From Baylisascaris procyonis (taxonomy: Eukaryota > Nematoda > Chromadorea > Rhabditida > Ascarididae): 64,000 nucleotides of DNA. Made by a program: the position numbers and the translations under genes. Position 1 is the stretch's first letter. Every line of letters starts with the position of its first letter. Positions 1-14,237 of this stretch are shown here, piece by piece. The notes beneath the pieces were generated by a model. The model was not told the DNA's origin. It did not search any database and saw only the letters and a program-made list of their open reading frames with translations. The stretch spans positions 8,698,501-8,762,500 of the forward strand of contig JAZARR010000153.1 in NCBI GenBank assembly GCA_037389465.1. Reading direction: 5' to 3'.

Positions 1-796
1 CGTTTTGCTCTTACTTATCCCTTAAGATGATCTACTTAGATATTCTAAAATGAAAATTGTAGGGTAGTCTAAGGTATTTTAGGTGTTTTACTTTATGATA
101 TATGATAAATTATAAACGTAGATATTGAATTATTAATTATTGTTCGATTGCATATTTTTTGAATAAATGAACTTTTTTTTTTTTTTTAAATAAATCAACG
201 TTATCTGTGCTTGATGCTATTTAATTCAATTTTTTTACCTTTTGCGCTTGAAGTGCATATTGCTACATCTTTGATATACATCAGTATATTAATTTTTGAA
301 GAGATTTTTGCATATTCCAAGGCGAAATGAAAAAAAAAACAATCGGAACGTTTCAATTTGCTTATAAACGAACGGTCGGTGATGATTAAGCCATTACTCA
401 ATAGTAATGAGCGGATGTTCTTTTTTTCTGAAATTCTAATAAAAATTCAACTAGATCGTCTAATCGAAATAATAGGTTGTGAAAACTCAATTTCCTTAGT
501 CAACATTTTTGTGATATACGAAAAATGGGATACGCATCCGGTTTATGAAGGTCATCACTACGCAACTATTACAAGTTTTTATTAGTAGCTCGCTGAATGA
601 TAGCTGTTTTAACGAGTGGCATCACGTTATTCATGTCACGTGGATGCATATTTTGCTTACATTATTGTGCAACGTGTTTCGATTTTCATCAACCTAAAGG
701 TCTCTTCTCTATCTTTGAATTTCGAGGACATTCATATCTCAGAGAAATTTTCTCTACGCTCTTCTTTTAATAACGCTTATTCATTTCATATTCCTG

Positions 797-826
797 CTCT
801 CTCTCTCTCCCTCTCTCTCTCTCTCT
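797..826. repeat. (CT)n microsatellite
   Basis: About 30 bases of near-perfect CT dinucleotide with one CC interruption. Confidence 0.95.
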
Positions 827-1254
827 ACTTTCTAATATTTTAATAAACTTTTCCTGTTGTTTACCTTTTAATATATTTTTGTCTGTTCAGCTAAACGATT
901 CATTATTTAAAATTACTGAAATAAATCAATTTTTGAATATGTAAGTTATTAGTGATCTCATTATTGAAACAAAGATTTCTTTAAAAATTTATAATTTTAA
1001 TTTCTAAAACCATCTTTTCTGCATTAATTTGCATGTTGTCTTTGAGATTGAACCTACATCTAAAAAAATTAGTGCCATAAGTGTGATGATGGTATTTTAT
1101 TGCTGTTTTTATTTATATTTGTAGCTGAATTATTTTAGTTATCACTCATAACTTGATGAAAACTTGGAAAATAAATAACCTAGCTTAGAATATTGTTGTT
1201 AATTTATTGATGAACTGATAGTCTAATCTCAGAGAACTTAGGACTCTTGAGCAC

Positions 1255-1550
1255 TTACCCTAATCTTCAGGTTATACTTTGGGTATAAAGCCTAACGCTT
1301 TAGGTTCCTTTTTGAGGTATCTAGCCTAATCCTTCAATTCAAGCTTTGGGATATCGAGACTCATCCTTCAGGTTACACTTTGGATTATCTAGACTAATCC
1401 TTCAACTCTTGCTTTGGGATATCGAGCCTCATCCTCCAGGTTACACTTTGGAGGATCTAGACTAATCCTTCAATTCATGCTTTGGGACATCGAGCCTCAT
1501 CCTTCAGGTTACACTTTGGAGGATCTAGACTAATCCTACACTTTCACTAT
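1255..1550. repeat. 68-bp tandem repeat, about 4 copies
   Basis: TCATCCTTCAGGTTACACTT recurs at about 1361, 1429 and 1497, a period of 68 bases. Each 68-mer is itself two related 34-base halves (one with TTACACTTTGG and CTAGAC, one with TTCATGCTTTGGG and ATCGAGCC). More diverged halves extend left to about 1255 and right to about 1550. Confidence 0.9.
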
Positions 1551-2841
1551 GGGGCATCTTGACTAAAATTTCCATCTGTTGCGATTATGAGGACGCATCC
1601 TATTTTTAAAAGTCATAAATACTTTGAATTTTTGAAATACATAAGATAGTTTTGAAATAGATCAACACCTCAGATATGGAAAGTACATGCAACAATTTAA
1701 TTAATCGATTATCAGAACGCTGTTCCATCTTATTACAACGGATTCAAATCTTTTCAGACAAGAATGTTGTGAAAAAAAACTATTAGAAATTTGAATATGC
1801 AAAACCAATGATCGTGGAAATTGAACACATATTAAATGAGCGGTTGCATTTCCGAGTTGTTGTTATTGTTATGTTTGGTAACCTTTATATTACGGTATAT
1901 TTTTAAGGTATGGTGGTATATTTTTTGATATATTTTAAGATATTGTATTTACGGTAATTTATTTTAAAAAATATATTACGGTATGATGGAAGTAGTGTGA
2001 GGTATGATTGAATATATCAAGGAGATCAGCACTTCTAGGAATATGCCCGACTTTTTGATGAGGTAGACGAAAAAAATCGCCTTTTTTTGAAGGCGTACGG
2101 ATGTCATCGCATCCTCTTCATTCTAAGTTTTGATCATAGTGTTTCGTAATGATCACCTTTCTAATGGGGTTTTATTCGACAAATTACAGTAGCCATCGAA
2201 TGGCTTGCACTTGATCTCTTCAGCTACGAAATACCATATAATTTGAGTTCATTTGATCGTATGTTTGAAATATCGTATTTAATGTACTTGTAGATGTGAA
2301 TGACCTTGCTCTACGCATAGCACACGTGTGATTAGATGATTTATAAAAATTGAATAGTGGAGCCGATATGGTCATTGAGAGATGTTTTTTGATGTCACTT
2401 CTGGATATTGGACCCGAATATTAACGGCTAAAGTTTCCATCCTGAAATATTCCTCAAGTTGGATTTTGTTGAGTGGAAGAAGGATTCATCCAGAAATTAC
2501 CAGTGATGTACAAAGTGGGGAAACAGTGGTAGTGGCATACCTCTCTTTCCTCACAGACCATTAATAAATATAGTGAAAACTGCTGATAGTAGACAGTAAA
2601 ATACCATACGAGTTAACTGAGTCTGCTGGAAATTGTCAATTTTTAAACATTTTTGGACAAAATGACAAACAGAAAATCGCTATGGGATCCACACCCCAAT
2701 AATTCCGATTTCAAAGAGTGCAAACATTCTTTGCTAATAGGCGGTCCGCTAATTTGCCAACTTCAAAGAACCGAAACGTCAGCATAAACATCGCTATCTG
2801 ATTGGGCACATTCCGAGGTTCTTAGCTGTGACAACAATTTA

Positions 2842-2844
<3 letters not shown>

Positions 2845-2902
<58 letters not shown>
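2845..2902. repeat. (TA)29 microsatellite
   Basis: Uninterrupted TA dinucleotides, 58 bases. Confidence 0.98.
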
Positions 2903-2905
<3 letters not shown>

Positions 2906-3329
2906 GCAACATTGTCACGTATTTAATTTTCTTTCAGATTTGTAGAGAACGATAATAAGGTGATTTCAAAGAGTGCATAAAGATAGCGACTTGATATGAA
3001 GAAGAGATGAGATACTTACTAGCAGTGAGTCCTCATTAAGTTTATTAAATGCGTTGAATTTTTTTAAAGGTTGAATTATTAATCGTAATATATGATCGAT
3101 CGTGTTCTACAGTATGAATTAAATTACAGTATCATTCAGCATATCGTATGATAGGTCTTGACCTCATTATTGTTTCTTCTTTAATCGGGACTAAGTAATT
3201 GAAAAAAAAATTTTTTTTTCTTCGTTGATGCTGGTTTATCCACCCTGAAAGTTGACAAATTTTCAAGTTTTATTTCTCTTACTATGACCTTAATATTAGT
3301 ATGGTGGTGGATGATTTTTTGCCTCCCAG

Positions 3330-3414
3330 TGCGATATTTTCACCCTCAGGGCATAAACTGGTGACTTTATCATCGAACAGGCACATTCGTATCTTCAAAT
3401 ATTCTCTAAATTTT
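3330..3414 (+). CDS. Candidate isolated WD-repeat-like exon
   Basis: Between a pyrimidine-rich acceptor (TTTTTTGCCTCCCAG, ending 3329) and a donor GTATGT (3415), the frame reads AIFSPSGHKLVTLSSNRHIR, then IFKYSLNF. This looks like one WD40 blade (FSPxGxxLxTxSSxxxIRIF), similar in pattern to blades of PPWD1-type proteins. No neighbouring exons were found on the same strand within several kb, and a full WD protein needs many more blades. It may be one exon of a gene with very long introns, a pseudogene scrap, or chance. Confidence 0.22.
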
Positions 3415-6400
3415 GTATGTTGCACATACCGATCACGCCATTTTCAATTGTTTGTAATTTTTTCCATGTTTTTTTCCATTTTTTCTTTTTTTTCTTTTTT
3501 TCCACTTTCTTTCTATAAAAGTTGGAAAACTTTTTCCTGTTTCCGCTTAATGCTTGTCATTTTTTCTTTAATATTTTCTCCTTTTGAATCGTATAGAATT
3601 CAGCAGATCGCATTTTCTCTTTGTTATTGTTTAAATATGACTAAGCAAGGAAATTGTTTAAAAAATTGATGACAAATATTCATATGAATAAATAGCGAAT
3701 ATTTTTTTCACAAAGGATGACGTTATTTGAATTTCTTTTGTCTTTTTTTTGCAAATAGGATTAACATATTTGTATGTGAAAGATCTTACTTAACTGCATT
3801 ATTATTTATATTAATTTAATCCACTTATTGTTTTCGATATGCAAATTTTTGTACATTTATGATTTTGCAGTGAACATTTAAATTTTCACATCGTTGCTTT
3901 AAATTCTCGAGCTTAAAGCTTAAATTAAGAGTAAATTTTGATACGATTTTGTGAAATAGGATAATTTTTATGAAGATTTTTTGTGAAATCTAAAATTGCA
4001 TTTTGATCATGCATATTGCATATGCAAATATTGCATATTGAAAATTTTTCTCTTCGCCATAGATCAACGATGCGATATTATGATGGATTTCCAAGTGCTG
4101 TATGATGTTATATGCAAGAACTTTGCCAGATCTTAGGTTTTCATCGTTATAAAATAAAATTTTTATTAGTTATTTTCATAAGTGAGTGCTTTATTCATTG
4201 AATTTTCTCATTATATTTAGCCCATTTGCAGTTTATTTGTATATATTGAAATTGACCATGTAAGACTTCCGCTTCCAAATATTAGCGTCATTAGTGTGTA
4301 GGGATAACGACTAAGAATCTAAATAAGGAATATGTCGATTTCTACGTAATTCAGGTTGGGTGGGGTGGGGGGTGAGGGGAGGGTAATTCCTTAAAAATAC
4401 TTTTTTTTAGACTGGAAATGTTTTTTTTTTCTCTAATCGAATGATGCGCCAATGCTATCTTTGAAATGAGCATCATAAAAAATTTTATAAAAACTATTTT
4501 TGTCTAATCGGTTCATCACCTTTATTGTCCATTCATCGAATAGATGTCTTAAAGAGTGACAATTTAATTTTCTAACAAAAATTTTATTTAGTAATTTTTA
4601 TTTCTTTTTTTTTCAATTTTTTATTTCTTTATTTCTCGTGTTGCGATGTTTAAATAAACTCTGAAAAATTTTTTAGATATCTACAATATTTTTATTCAAA
4701 TATTTAACATTTTTACAAATTCGTCTAGTAAATTTGAATTATATTTTCTTACGCTTACAAGTGCCAATCGTATTTTATTTATTGTTCGTATTAAAGAAAT
4801 AAATCGCAAAAGTGCGGCAAATTATTCTCTGTAGTAAAAGTATAAACGAAGCGATATATTGTAGTTAATTTTTCTCGAATATATAATAAATCGAATGATG
4901 AATATATATCAAAACATTTGCACCTGTTACGTTATTGTGGGGAATTTAAAGAAGGAACTAATGATTATACGGGTGCAAATTAGTGATTTCTCCTATATTG
5001 CGTTACTTAGAGATACTTTCAAATCCTTTTTCTTATTTTATCTTATTTAAATTTCCTTATTTAATGGGAATATAATATTGGCTAACAATCTAAAAAGGCA
5101 GTCGGTTATTAATAATCATATTTTGACGGTTAGAATGAGAAAAAATTTTATTTTCAAATTGAATTACTTATAGTATTTTTTCAGCTTAATTAAAGTTAAG
5201 GTAATAAAGTTAATAGATTTGAAGTAAGGTTTTATAAGCTTTATAATTAGAAATTGACTTTCTAAAAAAAAATAATTCGGCAGTTATAATTGCAATTCTT
5301 AATTAATTTTAATAGTTTTGTATTATTTCTTATAATCGAACATTACAACATAAACACAATTTTCAGCATAACTGTGTATTAGTTCATCGATATGATATCT
5401 TTCTTTCTTTTAGATTAGAAAGAAATTTCGTCATTTTATGTGAATTATTTTATTTTATAAGTTTTTTTTTTGCAATAAATAAATAAAGAAGATTTTTGAA
5501 TTTTTGATAATTTTTGAAATAAACTTGAAATTAAACATCGAAAATGCGAAATTCCTTTTTTTTTCACTGAATTTTTCATTTTTTAATACGAATTTTTATG
5601 TGAAAATTTTTAATTTATTGCAAAAATTCTAGGAGAAAAATTATTCACTTAATTTTATGGGTGCATTTTTCAATAAGAATTGAAAATTTAAAGCAAACAT
5701 TTTTTGATATTCTTATCAAATTACTGTCGAATATAGTATATATTTGTGGGGAAAAAAAAGCAAAAATACTATGACACTCATAGCTTTTCTCTTGGATAAT
5801 TACATTAGTGTCCCGTTCTTATCTGGATTATTGCAATAAAGGGGTAAAACTTGTGAAAGAAAAGATTTTCAACGATGAAAACTTTTAGGTGATTTTCATA
5901 GATTAGCATTTCGATGTTTAAGTCTATATCATCTACCGAAGATTTAATTTATTTTCATTAGTGTTATGTTCTTAGTTAACTTATAAAGCGATCATAGAAA
6001 TTTATTAAATTGTAGTATTGACGAAAAAGTAAATCATTGGATTTTGTTGTAAAATTATATTTGAATAATATAACTACTAACGAGATATGAAACAATCAAA
6101 GATTAGCGTTTTATGTGTGTATAGCCAACAATTTAATAATATTTCCTTGATAATAATTTCATTGTCCTTATGAACCATACATCATATTTCGCGCACAATT
6201 TCCTTAACCCATTAGTTGATGATCACTATTTAGCAATGAAATTCCACCTGTTCATATGCGATATCGATATTTTAATTGATAAGTAATCACTATTAGAATA
6301 TTTAGATGGTTATCAACATAAATAATTATCACAGATATACGTGGACTTATTAGATATACGTGGATTTATTCATAGCCACAAATTGACAGGTGTATTAATA

Positions 6401-9400
6401 AAGCTGAGTTTATTTCCGCGTGTAATTTTAGCTGTAATGTGAAATCAGTTATGAGATGAAAGATTTGTAGTACCAATTGCTTTAGCGCCTAATTAGAACG
6501 CATTATAGTTGATGATTTTTTATTGTTTGTTGGTAATTTTTAACGTCGATTGATTTGATGCTTCGAATTGCAAAAATATTATCGTACAATCAGCTTATAC
6601 TGATATATTTACTTCCGTTTTATAATATACTTAAAATAAAGGTATGATTTTAGCGTTGATAGTTCTTTATAAATTGTTACTAAAAATTAACCAAGAAGTC
6701 TGAATTTTTCGTGGCATTTAATCGGGAATATGCGTTAGATTTATATACGCAAAATCTAATAACACCAATTTCAAATAGCCATTAATCTAAGATTTTAAGA
6801 AAGATTAAAACATTGTGATGTTCAAAGATCTGCTTGATGAGAGGATTCTATATAATACCATAGCATTTCCGCTTAATATTCTTCTTTTTTTTTCATACGT
6901 AATTTTTTGAATGCTATCTTTTTTTTGGTTCATGCGATGAAGCAAAGAAAAGCCGGATGTCTATGTATGGGGACTAAATGTAACGCTATCATTGTTATAT
7001 AAAAGCATAGTGGTATTATTTCTGAATCGATGCGTTATTATAGAAGTAGATTTATCGGTTCGCATGCAAGACTGTTGCATTTTCTTCTTTTTTTTCCATC
7101 CTAGGCTCATTGAGACTCCTTATAGAGTTGATAAATGCGATCTGCTTATAGTGGAAATAAAAATGTAGAAAGCACATCAATAATCATCTATCATATTATT
7201 GCCGCATACAATGCAAACGATGCGTATGCCATATAAGTATATCATCTCATTCGATGCAATAGTGTGTGTTGTTTGTGACAGCTATCTTTGGTTTGCATTG
7301 GTGAACGATGAGTATGCATACAGCTAGCTGTCATATATTGTCAACTAATGTTTATCTATTTGAAGTATGCTTATCACATTGGTTTCATATCTCATTCACC
7401 GATCAGTCATATATTTTGCACTCTTCATTGCTTATCATTTTCTAAACATTTACTCTGAAGAACGAACACAACCTAACATCGACATCAACTCATATAAACA
7501 GTTTTTTCGTTTTACTTATCGTTCAGAACTTTATGTTACGTTGTCATTTGATTTTATTTCACATGTAAATATTTTTTTTGATTGGTTTTTTAGTTGCTTT
7601 TTTTTTGTTCATCGAAAACTTTTGACTTATATTTTCCGAGATTTTTGCAGGAAAAATTTTCCAGTTTTTCTGTAAACAAAAATTTCTGTGAAAAGAAAAC
7701 TTTTAGTTTTAGTTTTTTTTGACTATTTAAAATTTTTTAAGTTTCATACGTTTTACTAAATCATTCAATGAAATATTTGAAGCTTATTTCTCAAAAATCT
7801 TTATGCGAAATTGGCCTTTAACTCATTTACACTGTAACCAGATCACAAATTGGAACCGGCTGTCACTATTTTTTCGCTGTATCGGCTGTCAATATAGCAG
7901 TCACATTCTCGATTACAGAACGAGTTATTGAAAAGTGAATGCACAACATGACAGCATCGTGTTGAAGTTTTTTTCAATTTACTGTGATTACAGAATTTTT
8001 AAATAATAAACGTTTTTAAATGATAATTTAGAAGCCTTTAGATTTATTGCAATTCCTATTCTAGGTTATAGTACCACCCCTTCACCACCACAAGGAGGAG
8101 GATGTTGCAAAGGATATAACTTCCTTCCGATTTTGGCATGTTGCATTTTCACTTTTTTAACGTTTCAAATTTGTGCAAACAAGCAATTTTCTTTGGATTT
8201 CCTTATGAAAGAAGATTTCTGAGAAACAGAAGATAGGAGTTCTTCGTCTACAATCTTATCTCAAAATATATTCAAATATTAGTTGTTTTTTTTTTTTCAT
8301 TTAGAGAAGAGATTATGAGCAATCCGAGGAGATATGCTAATTTTAGATCTGCATATAAAAGTAACGTTTCTATCAAGTCGTTGATCTGTGTAAATATTAT
8401 ATAAGATTCTTTTTTCTGAATGTTGGTAATTCACATAAAAATATGAATGATGATATTGAAATATTAGTGAGAGTTCAATTTATTGTAATATGCATATCTT
8501 ATTTCATAAAACGTTTTCTGAAGTATTTTATTTTTTTATTTTTCGTTGAGTAACCAGTTTGCAATAGACAATAAAAATCTAAAAAATGAAAAAATTCTGC
8601 TTAATGAAAGCTCAAACTATTGCATATTCAAGAATACTTTGTCATAGAAGCAAATATTTTAAAGAAGGTTGTTCTACGAAGGCTATATTCTCTTTTCCCG
8701 GTTAGATTTGCCCTTATATCTCATCGTTCCCTCTTTGAGTAGATCAAAAAAACGGGTAGTATTTAAGCAAATGCTTCGAAATTCAATACTGTAGTAGATC
8801 ATGATATTTTAAAATTTAATTTTGAATGAGATTTAAACATTGGGGCAGATACCTGAAATGCCTGATGGGGCAGATAACTGAGAGGGTAGATTCAGAAAAC
8901 GTGATGCAGATTCAGTGAACATTAGATACAAATATCTATCTATTTATGTAGCTAATTTCAAAGGATTGCAGTGTTGATATGCTTACAAAGAGGTTTATAG
9001 CAACTAGTTTATTCGAGTGGGCGGAAGAGATTCGCTTCCGTCAATTTTTTCATTTATTTACCTCGATTTGGAATAGTTTACTATTTCCTCTCATCATTAT
9101 GAAGAAAAATACTTAAATACTTAAAAAATATTTTCTGAAACTATTGAAATACTTAAATATATTTACACTAAATACATAAAAGTATAAAAATTGCATTAAA
9201 TATTATAATAAAAATTACAATAGTAATGTAATATTTTTCGTTGTGTTTCGAAAATTTACATATAAAAACTTCATTGAAAAATTGCTTAATTAAAGAACTA
9301 TTAAAAATTTATTGGAATTTAGCACATATACCTGATATAATAGATGAAATAGCCTACGCTTTCATTAAATATTTTCTTTTCATTAAGCTTTTCGTTGCTT

Positions 9401-11113
9401 ATTTTTTCGCTAACCGGTTTTGTTCCATTATTCCCTATCTCAACTTTTCTTTCATGTTTTTTTTGAGGATAGTTTTAGCATTCCGGCATCTAAGGCATTC
9501 CGGCATCCGGAATCCGGCACGAAATTAAAAAATGCTTCTATTTATCATATGATTTCTTTGCGTTTTTCCACATTTTCATCTGGAAAGCGCATCATAGCAA
9601 TGCCGCATCTGAGTGCACATATATATAGAGATGATCGTTTATGTGCATCATCTATTTGTCTGATCGCTAATATGAGCCTAGAAGCTAATGAAATCTAAAG
9701 CAATGAATTTTGTTCGAATACCACATCAACGTCTTTCGTATCGCCATGCATATTGATTCGTCGACTTCGAAAAATGTTGCAGAGATCAAAAAATCGAAAA
9801 TCGATCAGTTTTTTTTTATTCCATACCGATCGGTTTTTTTCATTTTATACTAGCTTGATCGTAAAAAAAAAAAGGATGAGACTTTTCTGAAAAATTTGCG
9901 CTAAAGTTCTAATTAATTAAAATATGAAAGTGTTGTTTCACTTTGTTTTTTTTTTCTTTTTTTCTTTTTTTTTGTAAAAGCTCACAAAACTAGTTGGTCG
10001 GATGAGTGCGACGCAAAAGCGCGTATGTTGTGCCAGCTGTTCCGTTATTCATTCGCTTATCATCGTATATTTTATTAGAGATAATCAACGTAAACAATGC
10101 GTGATGATATAGAATTTAATTATTTAGTGGTGGAAAATCAGCATATTACTAAATGATTATCTGATTGATACGTTAATATATGCTAACATTTTTGATATAT
10201 TATTTCAAAATTTAAAAGTTTATAACATTTTCAAAGGCGACAGTAAATTGCAATAATTCGAGAAACAGGAAGAGGCTTTTGAGTGTATTGCTACGTACAC
10301 AAAATAAAACCAGCCGACGATGTTCGCCGGTCGTTGTGTGTATACACCTCACATCGGGGCACGTATGTATGACTCGTGCGGCATTGCTTCACATTCATAG
10401 ACACCTACCCCAGGCTGCATTTGTCCCCTGTCGTGAAGCCAAATAACCTTTTAATGCCGATAATTTATACCCTTTTCCTCCTCCTCCCCCCCTTGGGGCC
10501 TATTCTATATAGCGCTAAGAATCTCATAAATTGGTGAATGTGGATCTATAAGCTTTCTTTCGCTATCAATTAGTGTGAAGCTTACGTTGATTCGAATAAT
10601 AAATATCGTGGCGCCGATTTGCATTAACCAAACTGCCCACTATCATTATCATTCGTTGTTATCATTTGAATGGCACATCTATTGATTAATTTTGATATGT
10701 TGTTGATGCTTGTACCGTTTTTTTAATCTTTAGACATTAATCTCTTTCAAAGTTCTTTTGTCTTATTTTAGTTCTTTTTTTTTGCTTTCGTTGATGTCAT
10801 TGATTTATCGATACGTTTTCTTTCATTTTTTTCTTCACTTTGGGAAAATGGTGAGTATTATGCATACGTGAGCCTTAGTTTTATTTTTTATTTTTATTTT
10901 TTTGAGTTCTTTTATCGTAATTCGTAGTTTACTTTATTGACTTGCATTGATAGAAAGAGAAGAAAATACGGGAGGGGATACTGGAGAGCAACGTTGTTGG
11001 GTTTTTTTGTTTTTGTTAGATTGTTACCTCGATTGCTTAAATTCAAGAAGGATGGTTGGCGTCCATTCCTTTAGATCCTTTAAGACCTCCTTAGATCCTC
11101 AATTGCTTCATGA

Positions 11114-11145
11114 CCTTAGGTCCTCTGATACCTCAGGACCTAAGG
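11114..11145. repeat. 11-bp perfect inverted repeat
   Basis: CCTTAGGTCCT (11114-11124) and AGGACCTAAGG (11135-11145) with a 10-base loop, inside a stretch of repeated GATCCT/GGACCT motifs (about 11,060-11,170). Confidence 0.8.
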
Positions 11146-13634
11146 GCTTGAAGTCTCACAGGACCCAAGGTCTTTTAGTTCGTTGATATGCCTGCCGTTC
11201 AGCATTTTGAGACACTTTTACAATCGCTTTTCCATAATACTTTACTATTCGAGTGTCATACTATTACAAAGTAATTTTTATATAGTATTCGACAAGACTA
11301 CGATAATCAGCATCATATATGCTATCAGGAGATCTCTAACTGAGGTTCAGAAGAATATTTGTGGGAAATATTGCATTAGTACGATTGCTGAATATGAACC
11401 ATTAAGAAATAACGAAATTTTCATTTCATACTATATTATTATAATTGTGAATTTTGCTGACGAACAAAAAAAAGAAGGAAATATTATTGAAATTGGGAAT
11501 TAAATTTCTTTATATATTCTCGAATTCTTGCAAAATATTTTTATTCGTTTCAAACGTTATGACGTTAAACGTTAATAATTTCATTATCGTGAAATGAGTA
11601 CATATTTTATTTAATTGAAATAATCAAATGAAATTCTATATACATTTTCGTTGAGTAGATCATATCGAAACTATTTAGATGTACTCGTTTCATAGAGTAA
11701 AGTCAGTGGTGAAACTCACCAATAACGACCGGAAAATGTTGCACTTTTCTCTCTTATCGCTTATCGATTATACATTGCAAATTGAAGCTTATCTTATCGT
11801 AAAGCCGATTTGTACATGGCAGATTTATGTCTTCTTTCGACTATGAATTGCACAAATTAATTGTGAAAAATTTTCGCCTGTGCAAGGTTTCCGGTGATAT
11901 GGAATTCATTAATAGTTATTGCTTTAAGTTTTTATTGATGTGGTTATGTTGGGTCTTTTTATTTAGTAAATAATATTGTGGGCGCGATATTAGGGATATT
12001 TATATTATAGTCGTATTAAAATACTCTAGAAGTCTTATATGAAAGTTATGGGAAAATTTTTTTATCTTTGTTGTCTTTTTTCCCGAAGATGAAATTACTT
12101 ACCTACCTGCAAGGGGATTTTTTTTTGTGGGAATTTATGAAAGAACTGAATAACGCTGCCAAAAGTTTCATAATTGTGGCAATGAAAACGTCATATATGT
12201 AAACGATTCCACTAGATCAATGTGTATTATTTGTTGTTATTTTTTTTCTATACGTTATATTTTTAAAATATTCAATAATAATTAAATTGTTTAAGTAATA
12301 TTTCACTAATTTTTATATTGAGTAAAAAAATTTTCGAAGGGGTTCAATTCGAATGTTTACGGTAACTTTCAAATTTATTCAAAAATTGTGTATTATCTGT
12401 GCGAAATTTCCTAGATTAGATTATTTTATTTGGCGATCAGATACTGGTGGGTAGAACATTTTGAAATAGACAATGGCTGTTTCCTGCTCAGCCATCCTTG
12501 AAAGCCAAGATTAGTAAGGTTGATTATGGGCTTGGAGAATACATTAAGGCGGCGAATTGAAAAGAATTTCTCAAAGAAACGAATATTCTTTATAACTCAA
12601 AAAATCTCCATGATTTTTATTATCATTTTACTATTATTTAGGTTTTTCTTTCTTACAATTGTATTTAGTCAATGATTTTATAATTCAGCTTATCATTATA
12701 ACTTATCAATTTCATATTTCAACTTGCTAAAACTTATCATTGAAAAAGATAATCGCAAAATACGTGAAAAATTTCGAACATAAAAGTGTTCCAGTCAAAA
12801 ACTTCAGTGAATTATTCGACGAAATATGAAGTGAATTATTCGCATAGTTATTTTTGAAGATCAATGAATGCACTTATATTAGTAAATGTTTGATTGTATT
12901 CCTATAATCCACTCTACTATATTTACTTCATTTAATTTTCCCTTAAAGATCTTTTTTTGCTTTGTTTTCGTTCAAATTTATATGGCATTGGAATATTATG
13001 AGTCCACTTTTTTTTCGTTGTTAGAAAATTCATCAAAAATTTATTCAATAGCCAAAAAAGAAGAGAAAGCGTCGAATAGAAAATGAAATTTGAGATTATT
13101 TAACACTAACATGTGTTATATATAACAAAGTGATGCGTTTTTTTTTCTATAACACAATCGTTTCTTAAATGTAACGAGCATTGCGCTATATTAGCAACAC
13201 GATATATAGCAACAAAGCGATGTTAGAGGGTTTTTTTTTTTAAATAGGCTAATGATTTTTTGCTATCATTGTGAATTCTTTATAAATTCTTACTTCATTT
13301 CTTACTAATTCCTTATTAAATTTGTGTTATATTGTAAATTTTGCCGTTTTATGGACAAATTTGTTGTGGACAATTTGCAAACAAAAAAGATGACGATTTT
13401 ATTTGTTGACCAATTGGCATGAAGATAGAGTGGACATTATGTGGTTAATGGTACATATGTATGATTTAGTTGGGTAGGGATTGTTGTGGAGTGAACATTC
13501 GACATAAATAGAGAGAGGTGAAGGTTAGTGGCCGATGGCAGCTCAGCCCCGACTATTCGTTTATGCCATCCCGCCTTCGAACATGGTCAGTTGCATTAGC
13601 GTTGACCGATATGACGTTATCCCTTCACAATAGA

Positions 13635-13650
13635 TGACCTCTGGTGACCT
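13635..13650 (-). promoter_or_regulatory. Perfect DR4 nuclear-receptor-type motif
   Basis: TGACCT CTGG TGACCT on the plus strand, i.e. AGGTCA direct repeats with a 4-base spacer on the minus strand. It matches the binding pattern of RXR heterodimers of LXR/TR type. No nearby gene; functional status unknown. Confidence 0.3.
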
Positions 13651-14237
13651 CCTTAGTTTATGCATAATTATGAATCACTAATTATTTATGATGTGTAATC
13701 GAGTTTTTTTATTTCATCGGAAGTTTCCTTTTGTTGAGAACTTTAAGCAAGGAGCTTATAGACTTGTAGCTTAAAAATTCACACATCTAATATTAGTAAA
13801 ATTTATATGACTCGATTGAATTGATTTTAATTTCCTGTGGATTTTAATTTTAGTACATATTTTCAATAAAATCAAAGAATATTTATTTTAGTTCACTTAT
13901 CAATACAACTGATATTCGTTTCTTACTCATCTATTGGCTTTTATTATATATATATGTATATATATTTGAAATTATTTTATTATTATTTTCACTTCTTTGA
14001 TTATCAATAGAATCTAATAGGAGAGATACCATAGCCCGAAAAAAAATTCAACACTCTCGAGAGTGATATTTTTATCTCTGTTATCAATTCTCGATCACCT
14101 CGGTGAAAAGCTTTCCTCGATCGCATATATCTTAGGAAGTATTTACTAGATTTTTTTTTGTTTAATCAAATCTTTGCGTTGCATTTGGTGTCCTATTTAT
14201 AGATAAAGCAAATCGCTTCCTAGATTATTATCCATTC

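Larger units (their letters stand above)
1..3329. other. AT-rich non-coding sequence with small repeats
   Basis: No gene seen. Holds a (CT)n run (797-826), the 68-bp array (about 1255-1550) and a (TA)n run (2845-2902). Open frames are short and AT-biased. Confidence 0.6.
3415..14237. other. AT-rich gene-free sequence
   Basis: Nothing recognisable as coding. Notable small items: CCGG-rich iterations near 9480-9525, a GC-richer patch at about 10,300-10,500, an 11-bp inverted repeat at 11114-11145 and a perfect DR4 motif at 13635-13650. Confidence 0.55.

Noticed and set aside
11183..11503. 106-codon Ile-rich open frame
   Set aside because: AT-rich composition, no domain, no splice or homology support.
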